Shown: in pieces, positions 26,501 through 35,893 of the stretch
Layout: every line of letters begins with the position of its first letter
Position numbering within the stretch: the stretch's first letter is position 1
NCBI GenBank assembly: GCA_021613375.1
Contig: CM038716.1
Coordinates: forward strand, 14,857,274 to 14,921,273
Source of the DNA: Megaleporinus macrocephalus
Lineage: Eukaryota > Chordata > Actinopteri > Characiformes > Anostomidae
Direction of reading: 5' to 3'
Length of the DNA: 64,000 bases
Notes under the pieces: model-generated
Told to the model about the DNA's origin: nothing
Databases searched by the model: none
The model's input: only the letters and a program-made list of their open reading frames with translations
Made by a program: the position numbers and the translations under genes

Positions 26501-29500
26501 CTCAGCTACAACACAATAGTTATATTTTATGTATAACTCAGCTACAACAAAATAGTTATATCTTATGTATAACTTGGCTAAAACAAAATAGTTATATCTT
26601 ATGTATAACTTAGCTACAACAAAATAATTATATCTTATGTATAACTCAGCCACAACAAAATTGTTATATCTTATGTGTAACTTAGCTACAACAAAATAGT
26701 TATATCTTATGTGTAACTTAGCTACAACAAAATAGTTATCTTATGTATAACTCAGCTACAACACAATAGTTATATCTTATGTATAACTCAGCTACAACAA
26801 AATAGTTATATCTTATGTATAACTTAGCTACATCAAAATAGTTATATCTTATGTATAACTTAGCTACAACAAAATAGTTATATCTCATGTATAACTCAGC
26901 TACAACAAAATAGTTATATCTTATGTATAACTTAGCTACATCAAAATAGTTATATCTTATGTATAACTTAGCTACAACAAAATAGTTCTATCTCATGTAT
27001 AACTCAGCTACAACACAATAGTTATATCTTATGTATAACTTAGCTACAACAAAATAGTTCTATCTCATGTATAACTCAGCTACAACACAATAGTTATATC
27101 TTATGTATAACTTAGCTACAACAAAATAGTTATATCTTATGTGTAACTTAGCTACAACAAAATAGTTATATCTTATGTGTAACTTAGCTACAACAAAATA
27201 GTTATCTTATGTATAACTCAGCCACAACAAAATAGTTATATCTTATGTGTAACTTAGCTACAACAAAATAGTTATATCTTATGTGTAACTTAGCTACAAC
27301 AAAATAGTTATGTATAACAAAATATCTTATGTATAACTCAGCCACAACAAAATAGTTATATCTTATGTATAACTTAGCTACAACAAAATAGTTATATCTT
27401 ATGTATAACTTGGCTAAAACAAAATAGTTATATCTTATGTATAACTTAGCTACAACAAAATAGTTATATCTTATGTATAACTCAGCCACAACAAAATAGT
27501 TATATCTTATGTGTAACTTAGCTACAACAAAATAGTTATATCTTATGTGTAACTTAGCTACAACAAAATAGTTATCTTATGTATAACTCAGCCACAACAA
27601 AATAGTTATATCTTATGTGTAACTTAGCTACAACAAAATAGTTATATCTTATGTATAACTCAGCCACAACAAAATAGTTATATCTTATGTATAACTTAGC
27701 TAAAACAAAATAGTTATATCTTATGTATAACTTGGCTAAAACAAAATAGTTATATCTTAGATATAACTCAGTTAAAACAAAATAGTTATATCTTAGGTAT
27801 AACTCAGCTACAACAAAATAGTTATATCTTATGTATAACTTAGCTACAACAAAATAGTTATATCTTATGTATAACTCAGCTACAACACAATAGTTATATC
27901 TTATGTATAACTCAGTTAAAACAAAATAGTTATATCTTAGGTATAACTCAGTTAAAACAAAATAGTTATATCTTAGGTATAACTCAGTTAAAACAAAATA
28001 GTTATATCTTATGTATAACTTAGCTACATCAAAATAGTTATATCTTATGTATAACTTAGCTACAACAAAATAGTTCTATCTCATGTATAACTCAGCTACA
28101 ACACAATAGTTATATCTTATGTATAACTTAGCTACAACAAAATAGTTATATCTTATGTGTAACTTAGCTACAACAAAATAGTTATATCTTATGTGTAACT
28201 TAGCTACAACAAAATAGTTATCTTATGTATAACTCAGCCACAACAAAATAGTTATATCTTATGTGTAACTTAGCTACAACAAAATAGTTATATCTTATGT
28301 GTAACTTAGCTACAACAAAATAGTTATGTATAACAAAATATCTTATGTATAACTCAGCCACAACAAAATAGTTATATCTTATGTATAACTTAGCTACAAC
28401 AAAATAGTTATATCTTATGTATAACTTGGCTAAAACAAAATAGTTATATCTTAGATATAACTCAGTTAAAACAAAATAGTTATATCTTAGGTATAACTCA
28501 GCTACAACAAAATAGTTATATCTTATGTATAACTTAGCTACAACAAAATAGTTATATCTTATGTATAACTCAGCTACAACACAATAGTTATATCTTATGT
28601 ATAACTCAGTTAAAACAAAATAGTTATATCTTAGGTATAACTCAGTTAAAACAAAATAGTTATATCTTAGGTATAACTCAGTTAAAACAAAATAGTTATA
28701 TCTTATGTATAACTTAGCTACAACAAAATAGTTATATCTTATGTATAACTCAGCCACAACAAAATAGTTATATCTTATGTATAACTTAGCTACAACAAAA
28801 TAGTTATATCTTATGTATAACTCAGCCACAACAAAATAGTTATATCTTATATATAACTTAGCTACAACAAAATAGTTATATCTTATGTATAACTCAGCTA
28901 CAACAAAATAGTTATATCTTATGTATAACTCAGCTACAACAAAATAGTTATATCTTATATATAACTTAGCTACAACAAAATAGTTATATCTTATCTATAA
29001 CTTAGCTACAACAAAATAGTTATATCTTATGTATAACTTAGCTACAACACAATAGTTATATATTATGTATAACTTAGCTACAACAAAATAGTTATATCTT
29101 ATGTATAACTTAGCTACAACAAAATAGTTATATCTTATGTATAACTTAGCTACAACAAAATAGGTACAATTTAGTTTCATGTAGGTTTTAAGCTACTAAA
29201 GTTTATAAAATTTTAAAAGCATGTCCAACATTTAAATGACTCATAAAACAGATCTACAGTTCGGACAGGCTATATAGCAACATGCTGTGCTGGAGCAGCT
29301 GAGCTTTGGCCTGCGCTGTTATCACACTGTTGCTGCCTACTGGACAGATTTTGAGCTGTGGCAGTAAGCATACATAATGTATGATTATTATTAAATATGA
29401 ACAATATTGTTTTTAAGGCTGCCCTGCATTAAATATACAAGTAATTCCAGAAAGATATCAAAGGCACAGTATATAAGAGCCCATATGTACAGTATCTCAT

Positions 29501-29602
29501 ACAGCATGTTTGTGTTTTTCCTGCAGAGTAACGCTAATGTCCTCCAGCCAGGTGCGCAGCAGCGACGCATACGTGCTGTTTTACGAGCGAGCTGGCCTGT
29601 GA
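4885..29602 (+). CDS. usp2: usp2 long isoform (ubiquitin-specific protease 2, USP2a-like)
   Basis: This is a cysteine deubiquitinase of the USP family that removes ubiquitin from protein substrates. Joined exons: 4885-5562, 16282-16332, 17141-17264, 17376-17487, 17957-18067, 18265-18329, 20013-20116, 20229-20309, 20413-20491, 21068-21175, 21302-21422, 29527-29602. They sum to 1710 nt, giving 569 aa with every splice phase consistent. Residues 1-226 are a Ser/Tyr-rich, probably disordered N-terminus beginning [11 protein letters not shown], close to the start of mammalian USP2a. The catalytic domain follows. Seen directly: the Cys box with nucleophile Cys244, the QQDAQEF motif, zinc ligands CTEC (393-396) and CYRC (444-447), the His box with His525, and the third catalytic residue Asn542. 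Mammalian USP2a is about 605 aa, so only the N-terminus is shorter. Known mammalian targets include cyclin D1 and MDM2; targets in this species are inferred. Confidence 0.95.
5931..6116. mobile_element. palindromic MITE, copy 1
   Basis: The left end CGTCGCTGTCCAATGAAAAA is matched in inverted form at the right end (TTTTTTATTGGACAGCAGC). The interior shares ATTGGTCAATTCATTATGAA with a second copy at 18.4 kb, which lies in the opposite orientation. There is no coding capacity. The superfamily is uncertain. Confidence 0.7.
7075..7290 (-). mobile_element. tRNA-derived SINE, minus strand
   Basis: Read on the minus strand it begins near TGGGCTGGAGGTTAAGGAAC and contains GGAAGGTCACTGGTTTAGTC, a diverged pol III B box of the GGTTCGATCCC type. 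It continues through a CTTGTGCAGAG stretch to the CACTAGTTTGTGTGTATGTG-type tail. This is the architecture of an abundant teleost tRNA-SINE family. It is old, with many CpG-type changes. Confidence 0.7.
10350..10355. promoter_or_regulatory. CACGTG E-box upstream of exon 1b
   Basis: A perfect E-box about 600 bp before the short-isoform ATG. Mammalian Usp2 is clock controlled, which makes it a candidate CLOCK/BMAL1 site. Similar hexamers elsewhere in the window show that chance occurrence is common. Confidence 0.3.
10957..11115 (+). CDS. usp2: usp2 exon 1b (short-isoform first exon)
   Basis: Fifty-three codons from the ATG at 10957 to a GTATGA donor at 11116. No acceptor is needed upstream, so this is taken as a promoter-proximal first exon; the bases before it (about 10730-10956) are the likely 5' UTR and promoter. 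It is phase 0, like exon 1a, so the two are interchangeable. Confidence 0.92.
10957..29602 (+). CDS. usp2: usp2 short isoform (USP2b/USP2-45-like)
   Basis: An alternative first coding exon (10957-11115, 53 codons) ends in phase 0 at a GT donor and splices to the same catalytic exons from 16282 on, giving 396 aa. The encoded start ([16 protein letters not shown] and [12 protein letters not shown]) matches the N-terminus of the mammalian 45-kDa isoform. An upstream in-frame ATG at 10957 adds MPS before the MRQSY start at 10966; either could be used. In mammals this isoform has its own promoter and is strongly circadian. Whether that holds here is inference; a CACGTG lies at 10350-10355, but such sites also occur elsewhere in the window. 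The nucleophile is Cys71 in this isoform. Confidence 0.93.
11116..16281 (+). other. usp2 intron between exon 1b and shared exons
   Basis: No exon seen. It contains a dispersed-repeat fragment near 13.26-13.39 kb. The 14.5-15.2 kb part is somewhat richer in G+C and carries overlapping short frames on both strands, but I recognise no protein family there. Confidence 0.55.
13255..13390. repeat. dispersed repeat fragment (otophysan-type)
   Basis: Contains GGTCAGGACCCCCTCAGAGC then a GTGTATCATTCTCAGTGCGC phrase and GACACAGCAATGCTGCTGAA. I recognise this combination as part of a high-copy DNA repeat in some otophysan fish genomes. It is a fragment with no coding capacity. Confidence 0.5.
16282..16332 (+). 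CDS. usp2: usp2 first shared exon ([17 protein letters not shown])
   Basis: Seventeen codons between a TTTTTTTACAG acceptor and a GTGAGT donor. It carries the first half of the USP Cys box; the catalytic Cys is the first codon of the next exon. Confidence 0.95.
17141..17264 (+). CDS. usp2: usp2 exon with catalytic cysteine
   Basis: It starts with TGC, the nucleophile, then [11 protein letters not shown]. It ends in phase 1 at GTGAGG. The segment around [15 protein letters not shown] is the variable insert found in USP2 proteins at this point. Confidence 0.95.
17376..17487 (+). CDS. usp2: usp2 exon ([13 protein letters not shown] to FVGY)
   Basis: Acceptor CTTTGATCTCAG, donor GTAAGC, ending with two bases of the Asn codon. 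It is near identical in sense to mammalian USP2 ([18 protein letters not shown]). Confidence 0.95.
17957..18067 (+). CDS. usp2: usp2 exon with QQDAQEF box
   Basis: Starts at the CAACAGGACGCTCAGGAG stretch (QQDAQE), a conserved USP-domain motif, and continues [16 protein letters not shown] to DHLP. Donor GTAAGT. Confidence 0.95.
18265..18329 (+). CDS. usp2: usp2 exon ([17 protein letters not shown])
   Basis: A 65-nt exon with acceptor TCCTACAG and donor GTATGT. It is followed by an intron carrying a palindromic MITE and a decayed Tc1/mariner copy. Confidence 0.94.
18376..18617. mobile_element. palindromic MITE, copy 2
   Basis: The left end ATCGCGGCTGTCCAATGAAA and the right end TTTCATTGGACAGCGACGAT form terminal inverted repeats of over 20 bp. 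The interior matches copy 1 at 5.9 kb in reverse orientation (ATGATGAATGAACCAATAGA). It lies in an intron of usp2. Confidence 0.75.
19050..19830 (-). mobile_element. decayed, internally deleted Tc1/mariner-like element
   Basis: The left end TACACTGATGAGCCTAAACA and the right end TTGCTCATCAGGTTATA resemble the inverted ends of a common fish Tc1-type element. The interior carries its hallmark phrases (CTGTGGTATCTGGCA, CCTTCCTGAACAAC, CAGACCAGTTCCAATTCTGA, GGTGAGATGCACT). The transposase would run on the minus strand; only scraps of it remain ([14 protein letters not shown]), and none is open at full length. Confidence 0.7.
20013..20116 (+). CDS. usp2: usp2 exon with first zinc-binding CxxC
   Basis: Encodes [20 protein letters not shown] and [17 protein letters not shown] supplies two of the four structural zinc ligands of USP2. 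Ends in phase 0 at GTCAGT. Confidence 0.95.
20229..20309 (+). CDS. usp2: usp2 exon ([20 protein letters not shown])
   Basis: Twenty-seven codons, phase 0 on both sides, with donor GTGAGC. It encodes the stretch ending DGDEKP before the second zinc pair. Confidence 0.95.
20413..20491 (+). CDS. usp2: usp2 exon with second zinc-binding CxxC
   Basis: Encodes [20 protein letters not shown] and PKILVL. CYRC supplies the remaining zinc ligands. Donor GTATCC splits the His codon of the following LKRF motif. Confidence 0.94.
21068..21175 (+). CDS. usp2: usp2 exon ([15 protein letters not shown] to DRS)
   Basis: Acceptor TTCAGTCATTTAG. It encodes the conserved LKRF motif and [17 protein letters not shown]. 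The donor is GTTAGT, a little non-consensus, but phase and homology fix it. Confidence 0.93.
21302..21422 (+). CDS. usp2: usp2 exon with catalytic histidine
   Basis: Encodes [20 protein letters not shown] then YTAY. The His box supplies His525 and, 17 residues on, Asn542, as in human USP2. The donor GTACTC begins the 8.1-kb satellite-bearing intron. Confidence 0.95.
21423..23295 (+). other. usp2 last intron, part before the satellite
   Basis: No exon or recognisable element; short frames only. The sequence is AT-rich towards the satellite boundary. Confidence 0.5.
23296..29164. repeat. 36-bp minisatellite array, about 160 units
   Basis: Almost 5.9 kb of a 36-bp AT-rich unit built around AACTTAGCTACAACAAAATA followed by GTTATATCTTATGTAT. 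Units vary at a few fixed places: TTAG/TCAG, GCTAC/GCCAC/GCTAA/GTTAA, ACAAAA/ACACAA/ATCAAA, ATGTAT/ATGTGT/AGGTAT. Shorter units lacking two bases (TAGTTATCTTATG) and an aberrant unit (TAGTTATGTATAACAAAATA) serve as landmarks. Each unit has 7-bp inverted arms, AGTTATA and TATAACT, around a 7-nt loop. Long blocks are duplicated inside the array (see findings). Because 36 is divisible by 3, the minus strand shows long 12-residue-periodic frames that are not genes. It fills most of the last usp2 intron. Confidence 0.97.
29527..29602 (+). CDS. usp2: usp2 terminal exon
   Basis: Acceptor TTTTTCCTGCAG follows the satellite. It encodes [20 protein letters not shown] then RAGL and TGA at 29600. The USP fold ends at LFYE, and the short C-terminal tail differs from the mammalian one. 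Confidence 0.94.
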
Positions 29603-29905
29603 GGGCGTGTGGGCTACAAGCGAAGGAGAGGGCAGCAGTCCAGGCCTTTAGTGCTCATCACACACTCCCTCACACACTGCTACTTCTCCTGACCGACAGA
29701 TAAAGAGACTGTCACCCTCTGCTGGACACCTGAGAGAAATACATGTAATGTCATCAAGTGTACTACTCTGTGTCCAGTTCATTTTCAAGGGGGGAGCAGA
29801 AGGTGTGTCCTGATGCCTCTACGTATGCGTGTGTGTGTGACTGCGTGCGTCTGTGTCGGTGTGTGTACGCGTCTGAGGGCAGCTCCTGGGGAGGCACTGT
29901 CAGGC

Positions 29906-29911
29906 AATAAA
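29906..29911 (+). promoter_or_regulatory. candidate proximal polyadenylation signal of usp2
   Basis: Canonical AATAAA about 300 nt after the usp2 stop, followed by a T-rich stretch. Confidence 0.4.
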
Positions 29912-30488
29912 CCCCTCTTGGCTCTGTCTCAGAAGTCTATTGCTATGCACTGCAGCAGATTTTGTCCCAGCTGCGCCTTCTTCTTGTTCAAGATCGCCTC
30001 AGTGAAAGGATTTGTTTCATGATGTTTATGAATTGTCAGTTTTATCATTTTTATTTGTATTCCTGACCCTCTGTGGATAGAACTGGTATGAGGCTCCAGC
30101 TGCTGGGGCATCAGCAGAACAACAGGATTACAGCCTCCGGGCTGCGACCAGCACCTACCCGCTTCTGTCACAGCCCCACACTCTTCACCTGTCACGCTTT
30201 GTTGTTTTTGTGGTTCTTTTCACCTGTCAGTCTCTCCTGATCCGTCTCTTACCTCCTGAGGGCTGGAAAGGGACGAAGCGTCCGTGGAAAGGTCTGCCGA
30301 AGTTGTAAGGACGCCCGTGTGGCTGTGTCGTGTTTTTATTCAGTGTGGCTGCTACTGATCTCTGAAACGCTGTGAATGAAAGGACAGTCCAGTCCAGCCG
30401 ACTATAAATCATGAAATGGTCCTGATCGCGCGGATTGGTTCATCCTTTGATTTCATGCCATTGAACAACTTGGAAAGAATGTTTTGGA

Positions 30489-30494
30489 AATAAA
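30489..30494 (+). promoter_or_regulatory. candidate distal polyadenylation signal of usp2
   Basis: AATAAA followed by an A-rich then T-rich run, about 890 nt after the stop. Confidence 0.45.
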
Positions 30495-30515
30495 AAAACA
30501 CTATATCTGTATATT

Positions 30516-33364
30516 TTTATATATAATGCAATATAGAGAATGTACTATACAGTGGTGCTGCAAATGACCTGTTACTGTTTTCAGTTGATTCAACAGGAGA
30601 AAGAACAGATACTATTTATGCTTACAGGCGACAAAGTAAGATGAGTCACTTTTTAACAGTGGCAGACGAAGTATGTACGAAAAACAATACATTTTAGAAA
30701 AACAACCAGCTTTCGCCTCTTTTTTTGGTCTGCCTGTTCTGAATCCAGCGCTCTGAATGCTGAAGCGAGGGAGGCTACATTTCTCTGCTGTTACGTCACT
30801 GAATTGTGTTTTATTGATAACCTTAAACTGCTGTCCTTGCCTTTGCCTCACCTGTAGCTTATGACAAGCATGTGGATCCACTTGGCTAACAAACCTTCTT
30901 TCCAAACACCGAAGGATTCAAATGTTGTATCCTTCTAGACTTTCAGTCACCCACAATCCTCGCAGCCTTCCTTAAGACTCCTCGATTATGCCTGACCAAG
31001 ATCATAATCAGTGCTAGTTATGTGTGTCACCCTGCCCATAGATAAACAGTCACTTACTGTTTGATGGATTTCTAAGTGAAAGTAAGTTACACCTCCTCTA
31101 CAGAGACACGCTTTAATATAATATTGTCATGTTTTTTATTTTAGCAAATACCCAGTAATTATATATGAAAATGTGAAGAACTGTGTTTTCTGTAAAGGTT
31201 GTTTTCATTTTCACTTAGAGAGTCAGAGACAAGCATTTCCTTTATTTCATTTCCAGGCATTATAGCAATTACACAAAGACTCAAACACTGTTTAAAGTCA
31301 AATGTATCAGTGTTTAATTTTTTTATTGTTTTCTTTTCGGGCACTCTTTTGACACTCTGATGGAGCAATCTGTCAAATTCATACTCCAAACAACATATCA
31401 CTAGAAAATTCTTAGCTTCACGTCCTCCCTCATCAGTTCTTACCAGAAGAAGACACAATGCAAGCATCAAACTTGGTCCTTTTATTTGCCGAGAGTGTTC
31501 CCAGCGGCGGAAAGCAGCTCCAATGTTAACTTAAAACTAAAACTCCTCCGTCTGTCTAATCTTTAAACCAACCAGTTAAAGCCGAGTCCTCCCGACAGAA
31601 GCTTCCCTGAAGAGTCACTGACATTATATTTTCCTCCAAACAGCTGCCTGGCAGTAGCAGTCTCTCCCTCATTCATATCTAAAATGACTAAAAGATATTT
31701 CGGAGAAGATTAGATACAATGAAAGAGAAAGGCAAACACAAAAAATACTAGATGATAGAAAGATATAAAATAGGCTAACAAATGTGCTAGACCTGCTAGA
31801 CCACCATAAGTACCACCATTAGATAAACAGGACTTTAAGCTTTGACACTGAGAGAGAGGTCCCACTGATGTTTAAGATCTGAAAACATCTGCAGGTGTTT
31901 CTGTCCATCTGTCCCTCTGTAAAAATATAACCCAACACTATCTAAAAACATGTGTAGCTGATAAGAAGCCAAAAGCAAACAGACAAAGAGCTAGAAAACT
32001 TCCATTAGAACACTGCAACTGTAAATAAGAGTGTTTTCTGAACTAAGTATCAAAATATAGTGAACAATGTTCACCAGAGTGAATAAGGTCCGATCTGCTG
32101 ATAACTTTATTCTAAATCTTTAGGATTTAAGGTAAGACATGTAATGTATGAGCATATGTGTAGAAGTCTTATTTAGCCAGCCTGGTGCATCATTTTTAAA
32201 ACCCACATCACTTTGTTATCCATCTGTATAGGATATAAGCGTAGATGGACAGTGTCTTTCCAGAACTGGAGCCCAGGGGTGCGGTCAGAGTCATGGGTCT
32301 TTGTTCTGTAGCAACAAGTCTCCTTTTACTGCCAAAGTATTTCATACAACCACCAAATCTTATGCAGTAAACATGTCCCTGCCTCTTCCCTGCTAGGGTG
32401 TGACGAGAAATAGAACTCTTTTATTATTATCTTTCATTATTCTCTTTACTCAGCAATCCATAGTTCACCAGATTCACTCCTCATGGTTGGCTACTGAACG
32501 ATTGGGTGAGACAGTTTATGAAGTTACTTTGTTTATTACAGTACAATAGTTACAGTTATCTGTGTACATCTGAAGTCCACCATATATACAGGATGCTGTG
32601 CGGGAAGCACAGATATGAAGTCTGTACAAACAGAAAGAACTGAGTCTAGCCTCCCTACACAAACAAGATACTCCTTAATCAGGCCAGGTACGTTCACACA
32701 ATCAATCTGGGTCTTCTCCGTCTCACTTAAACAGACAAAACCGTATTTTCATTTATACACGCTGCTTCCTCCTCACTTCTCAGACATGCTGGCTCTTTAA
32801 CAGCGCCGCACCAACACATTACAACTTCCACAGAACTGAGACGTGAACTTTGAAACTGTCAGCAAATCAGGGATCAGTCACTGGAGGAAGGCATGGAGGA
32901 AGAAGTATTAAGAAGTGACAGCAGTGAGGACTGGGAACTGAGAGAAAGTGAGTGTTCAGGACAGGCTCAAGTAAATGGAACTAAGAAGTCTGGAAGCGTG
33001 TGGTAAGTTTATGTGCTACCTAATAAGCTGTGCTGTGTAAGAAGGAGAAGCCCATACAGGAGACTCTATAAAATTGTATTTATTTATTTATTTATTTATT
33101 TACTTATTTATTTAGCCTTTATTTATTTATGAAACTCATTTCAACAGAGCCAATCTGGCATATAAGTGTGAAAAGCAAATACAAAATAAATTACACATTC
33201 TCTACAGAGACCACCCTTCTGCAGATTAGTAGACTATTTCTATTTGTCTTCTGAGTTTATATATTGGAAAAATCAAAACACCAAATATGCTGTAACCTCT
33301 GTGCTGGCCACAGTTACTTCTTCTGTGTAGTAACTGTGTTCTCTGTATTAACATGTCTTCACTT
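30516..33364. other. intergenic, no gene seen
   Basis: AT-rich sequence with short frames and no recognisable domains. An (ATTT)n run lies at about 33070-33130. Confidence 0.5.
33070..33130 (+). repeat. (ATTT)n microsatellite
   Basis: Impure tetranucleotide run of TATTTATTTATTTATT type. Confidence 0.85.
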
Positions 33365-33372
33365 CTTTTCAC

Positions 33373-34027
33373 CAAAGATGTCAAAAGTATTCACACTCAT
33401 TACTCAGGTAGAAGTATAGATACTAGGGTTTAAAAATACTTCTGTAGAAGTTGAATTATCAACTCAGGCTTTATACTCCAGTAAAAGTGCAAAAGTACTG
33501 CTTTCGAAACTACTTAAAGTATAAAAGTAAAAGTAATGTAAGGAAAAAAAATGTAATTAAGTATAAAAGCTTAGGCCACAACACAGGGGTCTATAGTACA
33601 CTAACCCACCTCCCCAAAAAATCATTCTTCCAAAATTCATGACTATAATGTTATATTAAAATGTTAATGTTGATAAATTTGGGATGCACTAGGCTTCCTG
33701 TTTCAGTCTCATATACGCCCATTGAACATGAATGTAGTTTAGTTCAATGTAAATATATTAAAGAAGCATTAACATGTGTTTCATGGAGCAGAAGATATGA
33801 TGACTGGTTGCTTAAAAGTATTGTAATGCTGTAGTTAAACTTTAAAGGCATGTTATTAATAATCTCTACTGGAATGTAGATGTACATGAATGAAAACAAG
33901 CCTAAATGTAATAGGAGTAACGAGACGAGTAACGAGTTTTAAGAAGAATTAAAAAGTCAGCTGAAAAATAATTACTCCAGTAAAGTGTAAATAACCAAAA
34001 TTTGTACTTTGCACTTTGACACCTCTG
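33373..34027. mobile_element. hAT-type non-autonomous element with intact 8-bp target duplication
   Basis: The ends CAAAGATGTCAAAAG and, inverted, CAGAGGTGTCAAAG are flanked on both sides by the same 8 bases, CTTTTCAC (33365-33372 and 34028-34035). The interior repeats AAAGTATAAAAGTAAAAGTA-like words, typical of a high-copy fish hAT MITE. There is no transposase. Confidence 0.85.
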
Positions 34028-34344
34028 CTTTTCACTTACACTGCATTTGGGATGGTTCACTGTCATTTGTTAAATAGTGAAGTGACTCGGGAACGATCTA
34101 AAGATTTTTTGTGTGACACATTCATGTTCTGCTGCACAAGTGAATCAAACACAGCTGCATGTGAACCGAGATGCAGTTCGCATGTTGCTGATTTTGGAAA
34201 GCATGAGCTTTAACTATGATGTTTACACATGGAGTTGAAAATAGATACTGAAAACTGAATTATGGTTGACATTCTAATGTTTTTCTCATGGGCTCAGTAT
34301 GTGTATGTATGCATGTGAAGTAACTTAAGCACTGTCAAGTCACT

Positions 34345-34565
34345 AACATTCATCCATCCATCCATTATCTTTCCGCTTTTCTTCATCGAGTGATGGCGGG
34401 GTACACCATGGCCAGTTCGCCAGTCCATCTCATGGCCAACATTCACTCACGAATATTCAGACTTATGGGAAATTTAAAGTGACCAGTCAACCTAACCTGC
34501 ATTGGATTGTGGGTGGAAACCGGAGTACCCGGAGGAAACCCACTCAAACACGTGCAAACTTGCAT
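34345..34565 (-). mobile_element. SINE-like dispersed repeat, 5' truncated
   Basis: On the minus strand it reads GAGTGGGTTTCCTCCGGGTA, then a GTGAGTGAATGTTGGCC segment and GATAATGGATGGATG at the 3' end. It is the same family, in opposite orientation, as the copy at 41537-41870; the B-box part is missing here. Confidence 0.65.
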
Positions 34566-34575
34566 ACAGGCAAAC

Positions 34576-34975
34576 TTCGTTCACTAACATAATAATAATG
34601 TTATTCGATTTATATCAAAATCCGAGCAGTAGTTTATTAAGAAACAAAACACGAAAAGACACCAAGATATCCAAAGACCACAAGAAACTCAGAACACTGA
34701 CTTACTGACGAGGCTTCAAAAGAAATCTAAGACGAGGAAAAACATAAATCGACAATCAAACAACAGGTTGAACCCTATGAACCCCAGGGATATATACACA
34801 CAAACTAATAACGAACACCTGGGACTAACGAGAGGGAGACAACACTGAGCAGGTGAGGGGCGGAGACAGAGGGCAGAGACACGGTGCACATGATGGAAAC
34901 GAAAAAAGCAGCACATGGACAACGTAAACAAAGACAGACAGACACGAAACAGGGCAGACCGTGACAATCTAATTA
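34576..34975 (-). mobile_element. LTR-like dispersed repeat, minus orientation
   Basis: The minus strand starts TGTCACGGTCTGCCCTGTTT and contains a TATATA motif about 200 bp in and AATAAA near its far end, the order expected of an LTR. No internal retroelement genes adjoin it. The class (solo LTR or unrelated repeat) is inferred. Confidence 0.45.
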
Positions 34976-35365
34976 CAACAAATTCTTTGTTGCTAGGACG
35001 ACACCATCGCACTGGTATACGTTAGAAATTGTAGTGAGCATCGTCTGTTATTTATATGGTTTTAAATAATGAGCTCAGCTGCGGATATTGAAACATCATT
35101 GTATGTATAATATTTCTATAAGGCATAGTATTCCTGAAGTGTGTGTGTAGTGTCCAGTGGTGAACTGTAACCATCTGAATTTATTATAAGATTCTTATAG
35201 GAGTCCTGCAGAATTGAATAAGGACTGAAAGATTAATTCTTTTCTACTAAAATCACATTTTGCTGATATTTTAAATACAGTGTATATTATGAGCTCTGCT
35301 GTCTCATTTGATTGTTATCATGATAAACTGGCTGTCTGGTGTTACTGGCAACTGGCGTTCGAGTG

Positions 35366-35720
35366 TCACGCCCTGCCCTGTCTCCTTGTTTACGTCCTGT
35401 TATGTCCCTGATTGTAGCCATGAGCTCATGTTTATGTTTTGATCGTGTGCTCTGAATCTGTGACCCTGTCAGGCTGGCATGGGGAGTTGGTGAGCTGGAG
35501 CAGACTCGTGTTTAGTGTTTTTGTAGTTTGCTTGTTATTTCCCAGTCACCCCAGCTTTGTTATTTGGGATGTTTGTTCTTTTTGTTTTCTCTGTTCGTTT
35601 TGTTTCATTGGTTATCTGTATTTCTGTTATTCTCACTACAGACTTCACTAAATCACATCTGCGTGTGTATCTGCATCTCCAGTCTCCTCACTCCTTTCAT
35701 CAAGCCTCAAAATAAATTTA
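35366..35720 (+). mobile_element. related LTR-like dispersed repeat, plus orientation
   Basis: Begins TGTCACGCCCTGCCCTGTCT, sharing its first 20 or so bases with the inverted copy 400 bp to the left. The interior is T-rich. No genes are visible. Confidence 0.4.
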
Positions 35721-35893
35721 TATTCTTGGCTAACTTAGCAGAACCTAAAATGAACTGAAAATAATAATCATTTAAATAGCAGAAGTGAAATAATTTAGAG
35801 AAAACTGCAATCAGATGTTTTCCCCACATCATTCAGCACTACGTACTGTACAACAGCATTATGTTTCATAAGGAACCCTTTACCTTCTTGCAG

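Larger units (their letters stand above)
29603..30515 (+). other. usp2: usp2 3' untranslated region (inferred extent)
   Basis: No reading frame of note follows the usp2 stop. AATAAA hexamers occur at 29906-29911 and 30489-30494, so two polyadenylation sites giving UTRs of roughly 0.3 and 0.9 kb are possible. The extent is inferred from the hexamers only. Confidence 0.5.

Noticed and set aside
23296..29164. CRISPR-like array of 36-bp repeats
   Set aside because: Repeats are head to tail with no unique spacers and the setting is a fish intron; this is a minisatellite.
23674..29180. Minus-strand repeat-protein genes in the satellite
   Set aside because: The frames follow from the 36-bp unit length, break at indel units, lack start context or flanking exons, and lie antisense in an intron.
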